64,000 bases of DNA from Tranquillimonas rosea (GTDB lineage Bacteria > Pseudomonadota > Alphaproteobacteria > Rhodobacterales > Rhodobacteraceae): the NCBI RefSeq assembly GCF_900111315.1, contig NZ_FOGU01000006.1:248001-312000 (forward strand), read 5' to 3'. The position numbers and the translations under genes are program-made. Below, piece after piece: positions 28,393 through 36,578 of the stretch. The notes under the pieces are model-generated. The model did not search any database. It saw nothing but the letters and a program-made list of their open reading frames with translations, and had not been told where the DNA came from. How positions within the stretch are numbered: position 1 is the first letter of the stretch; every line of letters starts with the position of its first letter.

Positions 28393-28476
28393 GCAACATA
28401 GGATATTGTTCCGGTTTTCTGCTAGACGGCAGCGGGAATAAGGACGTATGTTCCTCCAGATACCGAAAGAGGAACA
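28393..28476. promoter_or_regulatory. Candidate Lrp operators in the cysG/lrp divergent gap
   Basis: Three TGTTCC-type elements occur in 84 bases: GCAACA-N8-TGTTCC (28393-28412, arms match 5 of 6) and TGTTCCTC-N12-GAGGAACA (28449-28476, perfect 8-bp arms). The two direct TGTTCC copies are 42 bases apart, four helical turns, a spacing that suits multimeric Lrp/AsnC proteins. The second dyad overlaps the ribosome site of the regulator gene and suggests autoregulation. Confidence 0.5.
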
Positions 28477-28477
28477 C

Positions 28478-28966
28478 ATGTCGCACGAGCCGGAAGACAG
28501 GCGAATGAGCGTTCGGATCGACGAGACCGACCGGAAAATCCTTTCCGAGCTGCAGCGCGACGCCTCCCGCTCGCTCGACGAGATCGCCAAGGCGGTGGGG
28601 TCGTCCAAGACCCCCGTTTGGAACCGGATCCGCAAGTTGCGCGAGGCCGGGGTGATCGGTCAGCAGACCGTCGTGCTCGATGCCGAGAAGCTGGGATTCG
28701 ATGCCTGCTTCTTCGTCCTGGTCCGCACCTCCGAGCACGAGGCCGACTGGCAGCGCCGCTTTCTCGAGGCGCTCCGCGCCCGCCCCGAGGTGCAGGAGGC
28801 GCACAGGCTGGCGGGGGACATCGACTATATCCTCAAGGTCCGGGTGCCCAATGCGCGCGCCTACGACGCCTTCTACCAGGCGCTGATCGGTGAGGTGAAG
28901 ATTCACAACGTCACCGCGCTTCTGTCGATGGAAGAGCTCAAGTCGACGACGATGCTCCCGCTCTGA
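28478..28966 (+). CDS. Lrp/AsnC-family regulator, probably of sulfur assimilation
   Basis: 162 residues. ATG 28478 is chosen for AAAGAGGA five bases upstream; ATGs at 28448 and 28505 are alternatives. N-terminal winged HTH: IDETDRKILSELQRDASRSL, DEIAKAVGSSKTPVWNRIRKL (recognition helix), AGVIGQQTVVLD. The C-terminal RAM domain (about 80-160) has the beta-alpha-beta-beta-alpha-beta pattern with RLAGDIDYILKVRV and the ligand-loop LAGD. It is divergent from cysG and is the obvious candidate to control that operon in response to an amino acid such as cysteine; the ligand is inference. Confidence 0.88.
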   Translation: MSHEPEDRRMSVRIDETDRKILSELQRDASRSLDEIAKAVGSSKTPVWNRIRKLREAGVIGQQTVVLDAEKLGFDACFFVLVRTSEHEADWQRRFLEALRARPEVQEAHRLAGDIDYILKVRVPNARAYDAFYQALIGEVKIHNVTALLSMEELKSTTMLPL

Positions 28967-29010
28967 GCTGCGTCTGGCCATTGCCGCGCCGCCGGGGCTA
29001 GAGTTTCACG

Positions 29011-30816
29011 ATGACCCGGTTGCTTCGCCCGCGCGCCCTGATCTTCGCCGCCTTCGTGGGGGTGGTGGCGGCCGTGGCCGGCGCGGTCTGGTGGGGGGCC
29101 TACGATTCCGCGCTGGACCGGCTTGAGGAACGCGGCCGCTCGGACCTGCGTCTGGCGGCGGACCGGTTGGTGGGCGAATTGCAGCAGTACCGCGAGATGG
29201 CGGTGCTGATGGCCGACCATCCCGTGCTGCATGACATCGCCACGGGGCAGGGCAACGCCGCGCGGGCCGAGGCGCTGTTGCGCGACGTGGCCGACAAGAC
29301 CGGCTCGCTCGACGTGTCGGTGATCGGTGGCGCGGGCCGGGTGCTGGCCTCGGCCGGGGGCGCGTCGCGCGACCGCTCGGACAACCCGGCCGTGCGGCGG
29401 TCGCAGCAGGGCGCGCTGGGGGTGCATCACGGGCTGGACGGGGTGTGGGGCGACCGGGTGTTCACCTTTGCCGCGCCGATCTTTGCCGAGACGGGGCGGG
29501 TCGCGGGTGCGGTCGCCGTCGATGTCAGCGTGCGCGCGGTCGAGGGCGCCTGGGTGGGCGAGCCCGAAGCGGTCTTCTTCACCGACACCGCCGGCGTGAT
29601 CTTCATTTCGAACCGCGAGGAACTGCTGCTGCGGAGCCGCGGCGACGCCGCACCGACGATGGCCGAGCGGATGCGCCACGGCTACGGGATCACGGCGGTG
29701 CGGCCGTTCTACGAGGTGGCCCGCACCTGGCGGGCTGGGCACGAGATCTGGCGCATCAACGCCGGCCGTTACCTGCCCGATCGCGCCGTCCATCTCAGCC
29801 TGCCGCTGCCGGTGATCGACATGCAGGGCGAGCTTCTGATCGGCACCGGTCCCGCGGCGCGGATCGCGGCGTTGCAGGCGCTGGTCGCCGCGGCGCTGTG
29901 CCTCGTCGTGGGCGCCGCGTTGTTCCTCGCCTCCGAGCGGCGCCGCGCCCTGGCCGAGCGGCTCGAGATCGAGGCGGCGGCGAACGCGGCGCTCGAGGCG
30001 CGGGTCGCCCGCCGCACAGCGGAACTGAGCGCCGTGAACGCCGACCTGCGCCGCGAGATCGCCGAACGGGAAGAGGCCGAGGCCGCGCTGAAGAAGGCGC
30101 AGGCCGACCTCGTGCAGGCGGGCAAGCTCAGCGCGCTGGGGCAGATGTCGGCCGGGATCAGTCACGAGCTGAACCAGCCTCTCATGGCGATCCGCTCCTT
30201 CGCCGAGAACGGCGCGCTGTTCATCGACCGCGGCAAGCCCGAGACCGCCCGCCAGAACCTAGACCGCATCTCCGAGATGGCGCGGCGCATGGGGCGTATC
30301 ATCCGCAACCTGCGCGCCTTCGCCCGGCAGGAGAGCGAGCCTGTGGGCGATGTCGACCTTGTCGCCGTCGTCGACGCCGCGCTCGAGATGGCCGTGGGGC
30401 GGGCCCAGCAGGCGGATGTCACGTTGGACTGGCGGCGCCCGGATGCGCCCGTCATGGTGCGCGGCGGCGAGGTCCGGTTGCAGCAGGTGGTGATGAACCT
30501 GGTCTCGAACGCAATCGACGCGCTCGCCGGCGCCGACGAGCGCCGCGTGACGCTGGAAGTCGAAGCTGGCGATGTCGTGCGCCTGAGCGTGCGCGACACC
30601 GGGCCCGGCATCTCGGCGCCCGACCGCATCTTCGACCCGTTCTATTCCACCAAGGAGGTCGGCGCGTCCGAGGGCATGGGGCTGGGCCTGTCGATCTCGT
30701 ACGGTCTCGTGCAGTCCTTCGGCGGCGCGATCCGGGGCCGCAACGCCGAGGACGGCGGCGCGGTGTTCACCGTCGAACTGCATCCCGGCGGCGCCGGGGC
30801 CGAGGAGGCCGCATGA
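29011..30816 (+). CDS. dctB: C4-dicarboxylate sensor histidine kinase
   Basis: 601 residues. Membrane segment 11-32, a periplasmic double-PDC sensor (about 35-285), second membrane segment near 290-310 (LVAAALCLVVGAALFLA), then a coiled coil (320-370). Kinase core: H-box LGQMSAGISHELNQPLMAI, N-box NLVSNAIDA, G1 DTGPGI, F-box FDPFYSTKE, G2 GMGLGLSI. This is the DctB arrangement, sensing succinate, fumarate or malate outside and phosphorylating DctD. Its stop overlaps the dctD start (ATGA). A TRAP transporter for the same substrates follows. Confidence 0.92.
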   Translation: MTRLLRPRALIFAAFVGVVAAVAGAVWWGAYDSALDRLEERGRSDLRLAADRLVGELQQYREMAVLMADHPVLHDIATGQGNAARAEALLRDVADKTGSLDVSVIGGAGRVLASAGGASRDRSDNPAVRRSQQGALGVHHGLDGVWGDRVFTFAAPIFAETGRVAGAVAVDVSVRAVEGAWVGEPEAVFFTDTAGVIFISNREELLLRSRGDAAPTMAERMRHGYGITAVRPFYEVARTWRAGHEIWRINAGRYLPDRAVHLSLPLPVIDMQGELLIGTGPAARIAALQALVAAALCLVVGAALFLASERRRALAERLEIEAAANAALEARVARRTAELSAVNADLRREIAEREEAEAALKKAQADLVQAGKLSALGQMSAGISHELNQPLMAIRSFAENGALFIDRGKPETARQNLDRISEMARRMGRIIRNLRAFARQESEPVGDVDLVAVVDAALEMAVGRAQQADVTLDWRRPDAPVMVRGGEVRLQQVVMNLVSNAIDALAGADERRVTLEVEAGDVVRLSVRDTGPGISAPDRIFDPFYSTKEVGASEGMGLGLSISYGLVQSFGGAIRGRNAEDGGAVFTVELHPGGAGAEEAA

Positions 30817-32045
30817 TCCGCAAGGTGCTTCTGGTCGACGACGAACCAGCGGTGCGCGAAGCGCTGGCGCAATCGCTGGAGCTGGCCGATCTGGAACCGG
30901 TGACGGCGGGCTCGTTCACCGTGGCGCGCGACACCATCTCGGCCGAGTTCGACGGCGTCATCGTCAGCGACATCCGGATGCCCGGCAAGGACGGCTTCGT
31001 CCTGCTGGACCATGCGCAGAACGTCGATCCCGAGCTTCCGGTGATCTTCCTGACGGGGCAGGGCGACATCCCGATGGCCGTGCGGGGCATGTCGGCGGGG
31101 GCGTTCGATTTTCTCGAAAAGCCCTGCGCGGCCTCCGATCTTGTCGCCGTGGTCGAAAAGGCGCTGCGGACCCGCGCACTGGTGCTCGAGAACCGCCGCC
31201 TGAAGCTCAAGCTCGAGACCGGCGATGCGGCCGCGCGGATGATCTTCGGCGAAAGCCGTCTGGCCGCCGCTTTGCGCGACCGTGTCCGCGCGGTCGCTCG
31301 CACCACGGCGGAGGTCCTGCTGACCGGGGCGCCCGGCTCGGGGACGGGGAAGGTGGCCGAGGTCATTCACCTGTTGTCCGGCGCGGCACAGCGACCGTTC
31401 CAGAAACTGCCCGGCGCGCTGGCCACGCCCGAGACCCTGCGGGATGCCTTCACCGCCGGTCGGGGCGGCACCGTGTTCATCGACGAGGTGGCCGAACTCA
31501 CGCCCCCGGCGCAGCACGCGCTGCTCGATCTGCTGGAGGCGCGGGAAGGCGCGCGCGTCGTCGCCGGCACCTATCGCGACCTCACCGAAGAGGTCGAAGC
31601 CGGCCGCTTCAACGCCGACCTGTTCTATCGCCTCGACCTTGTCCGCGTGCGCATCCCCGCGCTCAAGGAACGCCCCGAAGACATCCCCGTGCTGTTCCGC
31701 CACTACGTCTCGCAGGCCTGCGAGCAGGCGGCCCTGCCGCAGCCCGAGATCGACCCCGAAACCCTCAGCCGGCTCATGGAGCAGGACTGGCCGGGCAACG
31801 CGCGTGCGGTGATGAACGCGGCGATGCGCTTTGCCATGGGCCTGCGCGAGGACGACGGCGAGGCGGGGGAACTGGGCCTGAGCGAACGGCTGGCGCAGGT
31901 CGAGCGCTCGCTTTTGATCGACGCGCTGCGCCGGGCGGGCGGCAACGCGACCGAGGCCGCCCGCGGGCTGAAGCTGCCGCGCAAGACGTTCTACGACAAG
32001 CTCGCTCGGCACGGGATCAGCGCCGGGGTCTACCGCGACTCGTGA
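30813..32045 (+). CDS. dctD: DctD-like response regulator with reduced AAA+ domain
   Basis: 410 residues. Receiver domain 1-120: VLLVDDEP, phospho-acceptor in IVSDIRMPG, FLTG Thr and EKPC Lys. The centre (about 135-330) is a bacterial enhancer-binding AAA+ domain but altered: Walker A reads TGAPGSGTGKVAE, with an extra residue and Val in place of the usual Glu/Thr after GK, and the stretch between Walker A and Walker B (VFIDE) is about 21 residues shorter than in NtrC-type proteins, leaving DAFTAG where GAFTGA should be. The C-terminal Fis-type HTH (GGNATEAARGLKLPRKTFYDKL) is intact. So it probably binds DNA but does not remodel sigma-54 in the usual way. Confidence 0.9.
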   Translation: MIRKVLLVDDEPAVREALAQSLELADLEPVTAGSFTVARDTISAEFDGVIVSDIRMPGKDGFVLLDHAQNVDPELPVIFLTGQGDIPMAVRGMSAGAFDFLEKPCAASDLVAVVEKALRTRALVLENRRLKLKLETGDAAARMIFGESRLAAALRDRVRAVARTTAEVLLTGAPGSGTGKVAEVIHLLSGAAQRPFQKLPGALATPETLRDAFTAGRGGTVFIDEVAELTPPAQHALLDLLEAREGARVVAGTYRDLTEEVEAGRFNADLFYRLDLVRVRIPALKERPEDIPVLFRHYVSQACEQAALPQPEIDPETLSRLMEQDWPGNARAVMNAAMRFAMGLREDDGEAGELGLSERLAQVERSLLIDALRRAGGNATEAARGLKLPRKTFYDKLARHGISAGVYRDS

Positions 32046-32098
32046 CTGTGCGGTTTTCCGCACAGCTCGCTCACAGAGTTGTGTGGGATTATGCCCAG
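32046..32098 (+). promoter_or_regulatory. DctD-box-like operators upstream of dctP
   Basis: CTGTGCGG-TTTT-CCGCACAG (32046-32065) is a perfect 8-bp palindrome beginning right after the dctD stop. A weaker copy, TGTGTGG-N5-TGCCCAG (32080-32098), follows about 33 bases later centre to centre, near three helical turns. Paired GTGCGG/CCGCAC inverted repeats are how I recall rhizobial DctD sites before dctA. No sigma-54 promoter (TGGCAC-N5-TTGC) is found between here and dctP; an AT-rich tract at 32125-32165 is the likeliest place for a sigma-70 promoter. Confidence 0.65.
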
Positions 32099-32288
32099 TT
32101 TTTCGGCCCGCCGTCCTACTGACAATTGATGTATCAGTTAATGCGCTGATTTTTAATAGTTATCCGGAACATGGTCCGCATGTCGCGTCGGCGCTTGATC
32201 GCTTCCGTCGGCCCGCGCATCACTTTCGCCAGTCGCCGCTCCGGGAGGGAGCGGTGCGATAGAGACCACTTCGGGAGGATAACTCGAC

Positions 32289-33299
32289 ATGAAATTCATG
32301 ATCACCGCCGCCAGCGTCCTTGCTCTCACCGCCGGTGCCGCGGCTGCGCAGGAGGCCGGCGAAGAGTGCAGCGATGGCGAGATCGTGGTGAAGTTTTCCC
32401 ACGTCACCAACGCCGACCGCCACCCCAAGGGCATCGCCGCCTCGCTGCTCGCCGAGCGCGTGAACGACGAGATGGACGGCACCATGTGCGTGCAGGTGTT
32501 CCCCAACTCGACGCTCTACAACGACGACCAGGTGCTCGAGGCGATGCTCCAGGGCGATGTCCAGCTCGCCGCCCCGTCGCTGTCCAAGTTCGAGACCTTC
32601 ACCAAGCAGTTCCGCCTGTTCGACCTGCCATTCATGTTCAAGAACATCGACGCGGTCGACGCCTTCCAGAACTCCGAGGCGGGCGCCGAGATGAAGGACA
32701 GCATGCAGCGCCGCGGCCTGCAGGGGCTGGAATTCTGGCACAACGGCATGAAGCAGTTCTCGGCCAACGTGCCGCTCGAGACGCCCGAGGACGCCGCCGG
32801 GCTCAAGTTCCGCGTGCAGCCCTCGGACGTGCTCGTGGCCCAGATGGAGGCGCTCGACGCCAGCCCGCAGCCGATGGCCTTCTCCGAGGTCTACGGCGCG
32901 CTGCAGACCGGCGTCGTCGACGGGCAGGAGAACACCTGGTCGAACATCTACGGTCAGAAGTTCTTCGAGGTGCAGGACGGCGTGACCGAGACCAATCACG
33001 GCGTGCTCGACTACCTCGTGGTGGCCAGCGTCGACTGGCTCGACAGCCTCGACCAGGATGTTCGGGATCAGTTCACCACGATCCTGTCCGAGGTCACCCA
33101 GACCCGGAACTCGGAATCCGCCGCGGTGAACCAGGAGGCCAAGCAGGCGATCATCGACGCCGGCGGCACGGTGCGCACGCTGTCGCCCGAGCAGCGCCAG
33201 CAGTGGGTCGACGCGATGAAACCGGTCTGGAGCGAGTTTGAGAGCGACGTGGGCGCCGAGAACATCGAGGCCGCCCAGGACATCAACGCCTCGAGCTGA
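32289..33299 (+). CDS. dctP: TRAP dicarboxylate transporter, substrate-binding protein
   Basis: 336 residues with GGGAGGATAA upstream. Signal peptide 1-20 (ending AAAAQ). DctP family: IVVKFSHVTNADRHPKGIAA at the start of the mature protein, the substrate-binding Arg in KFRVQPSDVL, EVYGALQTGVVDGQENTWSN and SVDWLDSLDQDVR. It binds C4-dicarboxylates in the periplasm and delivers them to the DctQM membrane pair. Tandem arrangement with dctBD, and the palindromic operator upstream, indicate regulation by that pair. Confidence 0.93.
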   Translation: MKFMITAASVLALTAGAAAAQEAGEECSDGEIVVKFSHVTNADRHPKGIAASLLAERVNDEMDGTMCVQVFPNSTLYNDDQVLEAMLQGDVQLAAPSLSKFETFTKQFRLFDLPFMFKNIDAVDAFQNSEAGAEMKDSMQRRGLQGLEFWHNGMKQFSANVPLETPEDAAGLKFRVQPSDVLVAQMEALDASPQPMAFSEVYGALQTGVVDGQENTWSNIYGQKFFEVQDGVTETNHGVLDYLVVASVDWLDSLDQDVRDQFTTILSEVTQTRNSESAAVNQEAKQAIIDAGGTVRTLSPEQRQQWVDAMKPVWSEFESDVGAENIEAAQDINASS

Positions 33300-33308
33300 G
33301 CGCGTCGC

Positions 33309-33333
33309 GCCGGGCCCCGCGCGGGGGCCCGGC
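33309..33333 (+). other. Intercistronic hairpin between dctP and dctQ
   Basis: GCCGGGCCCC (33309-33318) and GGGGCCCGGC (33324-33333) form a perfect 10-bp stem with a 5-base loop, no U-tract. In binding-protein operons such hairpins usually protect the upstream message and lower expression of the membrane genes; that role is inferred here. Confidence 0.6.
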
Positions 33334-33432
33334 CCACCGGAACCCGCCGGCGCCGGACGCGCCGGCCGACGGGATCGCGGTGCCGCCGCGGTCCCACCCG
33401 TTCCGGCCCACATCCAAGGGAGGAGTGAAGTC

Positions 33433-34110
33433 ATGTCCGGTTCGTCCCGCTCGGGCCTCGGCCGCGCCGTCAACGCGTTCGAGGAGACCGCCATTGCCGT
33501 GATCCTGGGCCTGATGACGCTGGTGACCTTCGCCAACGTCGTCCTGCGCTACGGCTTCAACGAGACGCTGATCTGGGGGCTCGAGGTCACGCTGATCCTG
33601 TTCGCGTGGCTCGTGATCTTCGGTGTCAGCTACTGCGTGAAGATCACCGCGCATCTCGGGGTGGACGCGCTGATCAACGTGGTGCCGTCGCGCCCGCGGC
33701 GGATGCTCGCCGTCCTGTCCGGCCTGATCTGCTGCGCCTACGCGTTCCTGATGCTGAAGGGCGCGTGGGACTACTGGGCGCCGTTCGCCGCGCTGCAGCC
33801 GACCGAGGGGCGCTGGTTCCCGCTGGGCTTCGCCGAGGGCGTCCGCGACCGCGCCTTCTACGTCACCGACCAGGTGCCGATGCTGGGCATCTTCCGCTGG
33901 CTCGAACCCACGATCAACTACGGCGAAAGCTACGAGAAGCTGCCCCGCGTGATCCCCTACGCCATCCTGCCCGTCGGCGCCGCGCTGCTCCTGTTCCGCT
34001 TCGTTCAGGCCACGGTCGACGTCGTCCGCGGCCGCCGCGAGAGCCTGATCGTCAGCCACGAGGCCGAGGACGCCGTCGCCGACGCCGCCCGTGCCAACCG
34101 CGAGGAGTGA
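33433..34110 (+). CDS. dctQ: TRAP transporter small membrane subunit
   Basis: 225 residues from ATG 33433 (GGGAGGAG upstream); the in-frame 33238 ATG lies in dctP. Four membrane segments: about 20-40, 50-70, 92-112 and 172-192. FEETAIAVILGLMTLVTFANVVLRY is a DctQ start (residue run shown broken at the membrane boundary), with SYCVKITAHLGVD, the conserved H-x-x-V/I-D between helices 2 and 3. The insertion at 115-165 is longer than in basic DctQ proteins and typical of roseobacter dicarboxylate systems. It bridges DctM and the binding protein. Confidence 0.9.
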   Translation: MSGSSRSGLGRAVNAFEETAIAVILGLMTLVTFANVVLRYGFNETLIWGLEVTLILFAWLVIFGVSYCVKITAHLGVDALINVVPSRPRRMLAVLSGLICCAYAFLMLKGAWDYWAPFAALQPTEGRWFPLGFAEGVRDRAFYVTDQVPMLGIFRWLEPTINYGESYEKLPRVIPYAILPVGAALLLFRFVQATVDVVRGRRESLIVSHEAEDAVADAARANREE

Positions 34111-34116
34111 AGAGAA

Positions 34117-35565
34117 ATGGATGTCGTTCTCCTGTTCGCGATGGTCATCGGCCTCTTGCTGATCGGCGTGCCGATCGCCGTATCGCTTGGCCTGTCCTCG
34201 ATCATCTTCCTGCTGGTGTTCTCCGACACCTCCCTCGCCTCGATCGCGCAGAGCTTCTACCAGGGGATGGCGGGGCACTACACGCTGTTGGCGATCCCCT
34301 TCTTCATCCTGGCCTCGTCCTTCATGTCGACGGGGGGCGTGGCGCGCCGGATCATCCGCTTCTCGATCGCGCTGGTGGGGCACCTGCCGGGCGGTCTGGC
34401 CATCGCCGGCGTCGTCGCCTGCATGATGTTCGCCGCGCTGTCGGGCTCGTCCCCGGCGACGGTCGTGGCGATCGGTTCGATCGTGATCGCCGGCATGCGG
34501 CAGGTCGGCTACAGCCGCGACTTCGCGGCGGGCGTGATCTGCAACGCCGGGACTCTGGGCATCCTGATCCCGCCGTCGATCGTCATGGTCGTCTACGCCT
34601 CGGCCACCGATGTCAGCGTCGGCCGGATGTTCCTGGCGGGTGTGATCCCGGGGCTGCTGGCGGGCCTGATGCTGATGTCCGCGATCTACATCATCGCGGT
34701 CAAGCGCGACCTGCCACGCGGCGAGTGGCTGGGCTGGGGCGAGGTCTGGGCCTCGGCGCGTGACGCGGGCTGGGGCCTGTTCCTGGTTATCATCATTCTC
34801 GGCGGCATCTACGGCGGCATCTTCACCCCGACCGAGGCGGCCGCGGTCGCGGCGGTCTACGCCTTCGTCATCGCCTGCTTCGTCTACCGCGACATGGGCC
34901 CCCTCAAGCACGAACCCGAGTCCGTCGCCGCCCCCTACGTGCAGCCCTCGGGCGAGCGATCGATCGGCGCGGCCGAGGCTCCCTCGCAGCTCGGCAACAA
35001 CTACACGCTGATGCAGAAGCCCTGGGCGCTGGTGACGGCCTTCGTCCACCGCGACGTACGCGACACCCTGTTCGAGGCGGCGAAGCTGACGGTCACGCTG
35101 ATGTTCATCATCGCCAACGCGCTGATCCTCAAGCACGTGCTCACCGACGAGCAGATCCCGCAGGAGATCGCCGGCGCGATGCTGAATGCCGGCTTCGGCG
35201 CGGTGATGTTCCTGGTGATGGTCAACGTGATCCTGCTGATCGGCGGGCAGTTCATGGAGCCGTCCGGCCTGATCGTCATCGTCGCGCCGCTGGTGTTCCC
35301 CATCGCCATCGAGCTCGGCGTGGACCCGATCCACCTGGGCATCATCATGGTGGTGAACATGGAGATCGGGATGATCACCCCGCCGGTGGGCCTGAACCTC
35401 TTCGTCACCTCCGGCGTCGCCGGCATGCCGATGATGAAGGTTGTGCGCGCCGCGCTGCCCTTCCTCTGCGTCCTGCTGGTGTTCCTGGTCCTCGTGACCT
35501 ACGTGCCCTGGCTCTCGACCTTCCTGCCGACCCTGTTCATGGGGCCAGAGCTGATCACCAACTGA
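34117..35565 (+). CDS. dctM: TRAP transporter large membrane subunit
   Basis: 482 residues, six bases after dctQ. About twelve membrane helices. DctM signatures: PIAVSLGLSS, ALSGSSPATVVAIGSI in the first repeat and MEIGMITPPVGLNLFVTSGV in the second, the two sodium/substrate loops of the ion-transporter fold. A hydrophilic insert at about 265-305 separates the halves. It is the sodium-driven channel part of the dicarboxylate transporter. A terminator follows. Confidence 0.93.
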   Translation: MDVVLLFAMVIGLLLIGVPIAVSLGLSSIIFLLVFSDTSLASIAQSFYQGMAGHYTLLAIPFFILASSFMSTGGVARRIIRFSIALVGHLPGGLAIAGVVACMMFAALSGSSPATVVAIGSIVIAGMRQVGYSRDFAAGVICNAGTLGILIPPSIVMVVYASATDVSVGRMFLAGVIPGLLAGLMLMSAIYIIAVKRDLPRGEWLGWGEVWASARDAGWGLFLVIIILGGIYGGIFTPTEAAAVAAVYAFVIACFVYRDMGPLKHEPESVAAPYVQPSGERSIGAAEAPSQLGNNYTLMQKPWALVTAFVHRDVRDTLFEAAKLTVTLMFIIANALILKHVLTDEQIPQEIAGAMLNAGFGAVMFLVMVNVILLIGGQFMEPSGLIVIVAPLVFPIAIELGVDPIHLGIIMVVNMEIGMITPPVGLNLFVTSGVAGMPMMKVVRAALPFLCVLLVFLVLVTYVPWLSTFLPTLFMGPELITN

Positions 35566-35633
35566 CCGACGCCAGGGGCCGGCACCGCGCGCCGGCCCCC
35601 GCACCACAAGAAGAACTCCCCCCTGCATACCAA

Positions 35634-35667
35634 GGGCCGCCCCCGACGCGAAACGGCCCCTTTTTCT
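35634..35667 (+). terminator. Rho-independent terminator after dctM
   Basis: GGGCCG (35634-35639) pairs with CGGCCC (35654-35659), followed by CTTTTTCTT. A GC-rich hairpin without a U-tract (35575-35583 with 35591-35599) precedes it. Confidence 0.6.
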
Positions 35668-35705
35668 TCTGCCCGAAAATATCCCCGCCGGAGGCGGTCC
35701 CGCCC

Positions 35706-36578
35706 TCAGCCGCGGTCCCGCCCGGCAAAGCGGGGCAGCATCGCCGAAAAATCGCGGCCCTCGCCGTCCTCGCGCTCGACGAAGGTCTCGTAGAGATCCC
35801 GCGCCGCCAGCCCCAGCGGCGTGTCCGCGCCCGCCGACTCGGCGGCGAGTTGTGCCAGCCGCAGGTCCTTCAGCATCAGGTCGGCCGCAAAGCCCGGGGT
35901 GTAATCCCGGTCGGCGGGGCTTTCGGGCCCGATGCCGGGGGCGGGGCAGTAGGTGGTGAGCGACCAGGACTGCCCCGACGAGGTCGAGACAACGTCGTAC
36001 ATCGCCTGCCGGTCGAGCCCCAGTTTGTCGGCCAGGGCGAAGGCTTCGCAGGTGCCGATCATCGTGATCCCGAGGATCATGTTGTTGCAGATCTTCGCCG
36101 CCTGGCCGTTGCCCGACGGTCCGCAATGGACCGCCTTGCGCCCCATGATGTCGAACAGTGGCGTGGCCTTGGCAAAGCCCGCCTCGTCACCGCCGACCAT
36201 GAAGGTCAGCGTGCCGCCCTCGGCGCCGCCGACGCCGCCCGAGACCGGCGCGTCCAGCGCCGACAGCCCCGCGGCCAACGCCTGCTCGGCCACCGCGCGG
36301 GCGCTGTCGACATCCACGGTCGAGCAGTCGAGGAACACCGCGCCCGCGCGCATCGCCGGAACGATCTCGTCCGCGACCTTCCGCAGGATGTCGCCGTTGG
36401 GCAGCATCGTGATGACCACCTCGGCGCCCGCCGCGCAGGCGGCGGCGTCGCCTGCCGCGGTGACGCCCTCGGGCATCTGCGCCGCCGGGTCGAACCCCGT
36501 GACCTCGTGCCCTGCCTGGGCGAGGTTGGCGGCCATCGGACCGCCCATGTTGCCCAGCCCGATGAATCCGATCTTCAT
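35706..36578 (-). CDS. mmsB: 3-Hydroxyisobutyrate dehydrogenase
   Basis: 290 residues from ATG 36578, overlapping the hydrolase stop (ATGA). NAD-binding MKIGFIGLGNMGGPMAANL, substrate-binding DAPVSGGVGGAEGGTLTFM and catalytic Lys in GNGQAAKICNNM identify the beta-hydroxyacid dehydrogenase family and, with neighbours, 3-hydroxyisobutyrate dehydrogenase of valine degradation. It oxidises 3-hydroxyisobutyrate to methylmalonate semialdehyde, the substrate of MmsA encoded 3 kb away. Length is normal (about 290-300). Confidence 0.93.
   Translation of the reverse strand: MKIGFIGLGNMGGPMAANLAQAGHEVTGFDPAAQMPEGVTAAGDAAACAAGAEVVITMLPNGDILRKVADEIVPAMRAGAVFLDCSTVDVDSARAVAEQALAAGLSALDAPVSGGVGGAEGGTLTFMVGGDEAGFAKATPLFDIMGRKAVHCGPSGNGQAAKICNNMILGITMIGTCEAFALADKLGLDRQAMYDVVSTSSGQSWSLTTYCPAPGIGPESPADRDYTPGFAADLMLKDLRLAQLAAESAGADTPLGLAARDLYETFVEREDGEGRDFSAMLPRFAGRDRG

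Noticed and set aside
29445-30812. N-terminal extension of the dctD frame
   Set aside because: Runs through dctB in another frame; the receiver domain starts at 30813 with an ATGA overlap.
32099-32288. Sigma-54 promoter before dctP
   Set aside because: No TGGCAC-N5-TTGC match in either strand, despite the DctD-like site nearby.
33283-36126. 947-codon minus-strand frame
   Set aside because: Antisense to dctQ and dctM; composition dominated by Asp, His, Arg and Gln repeats without any domain.
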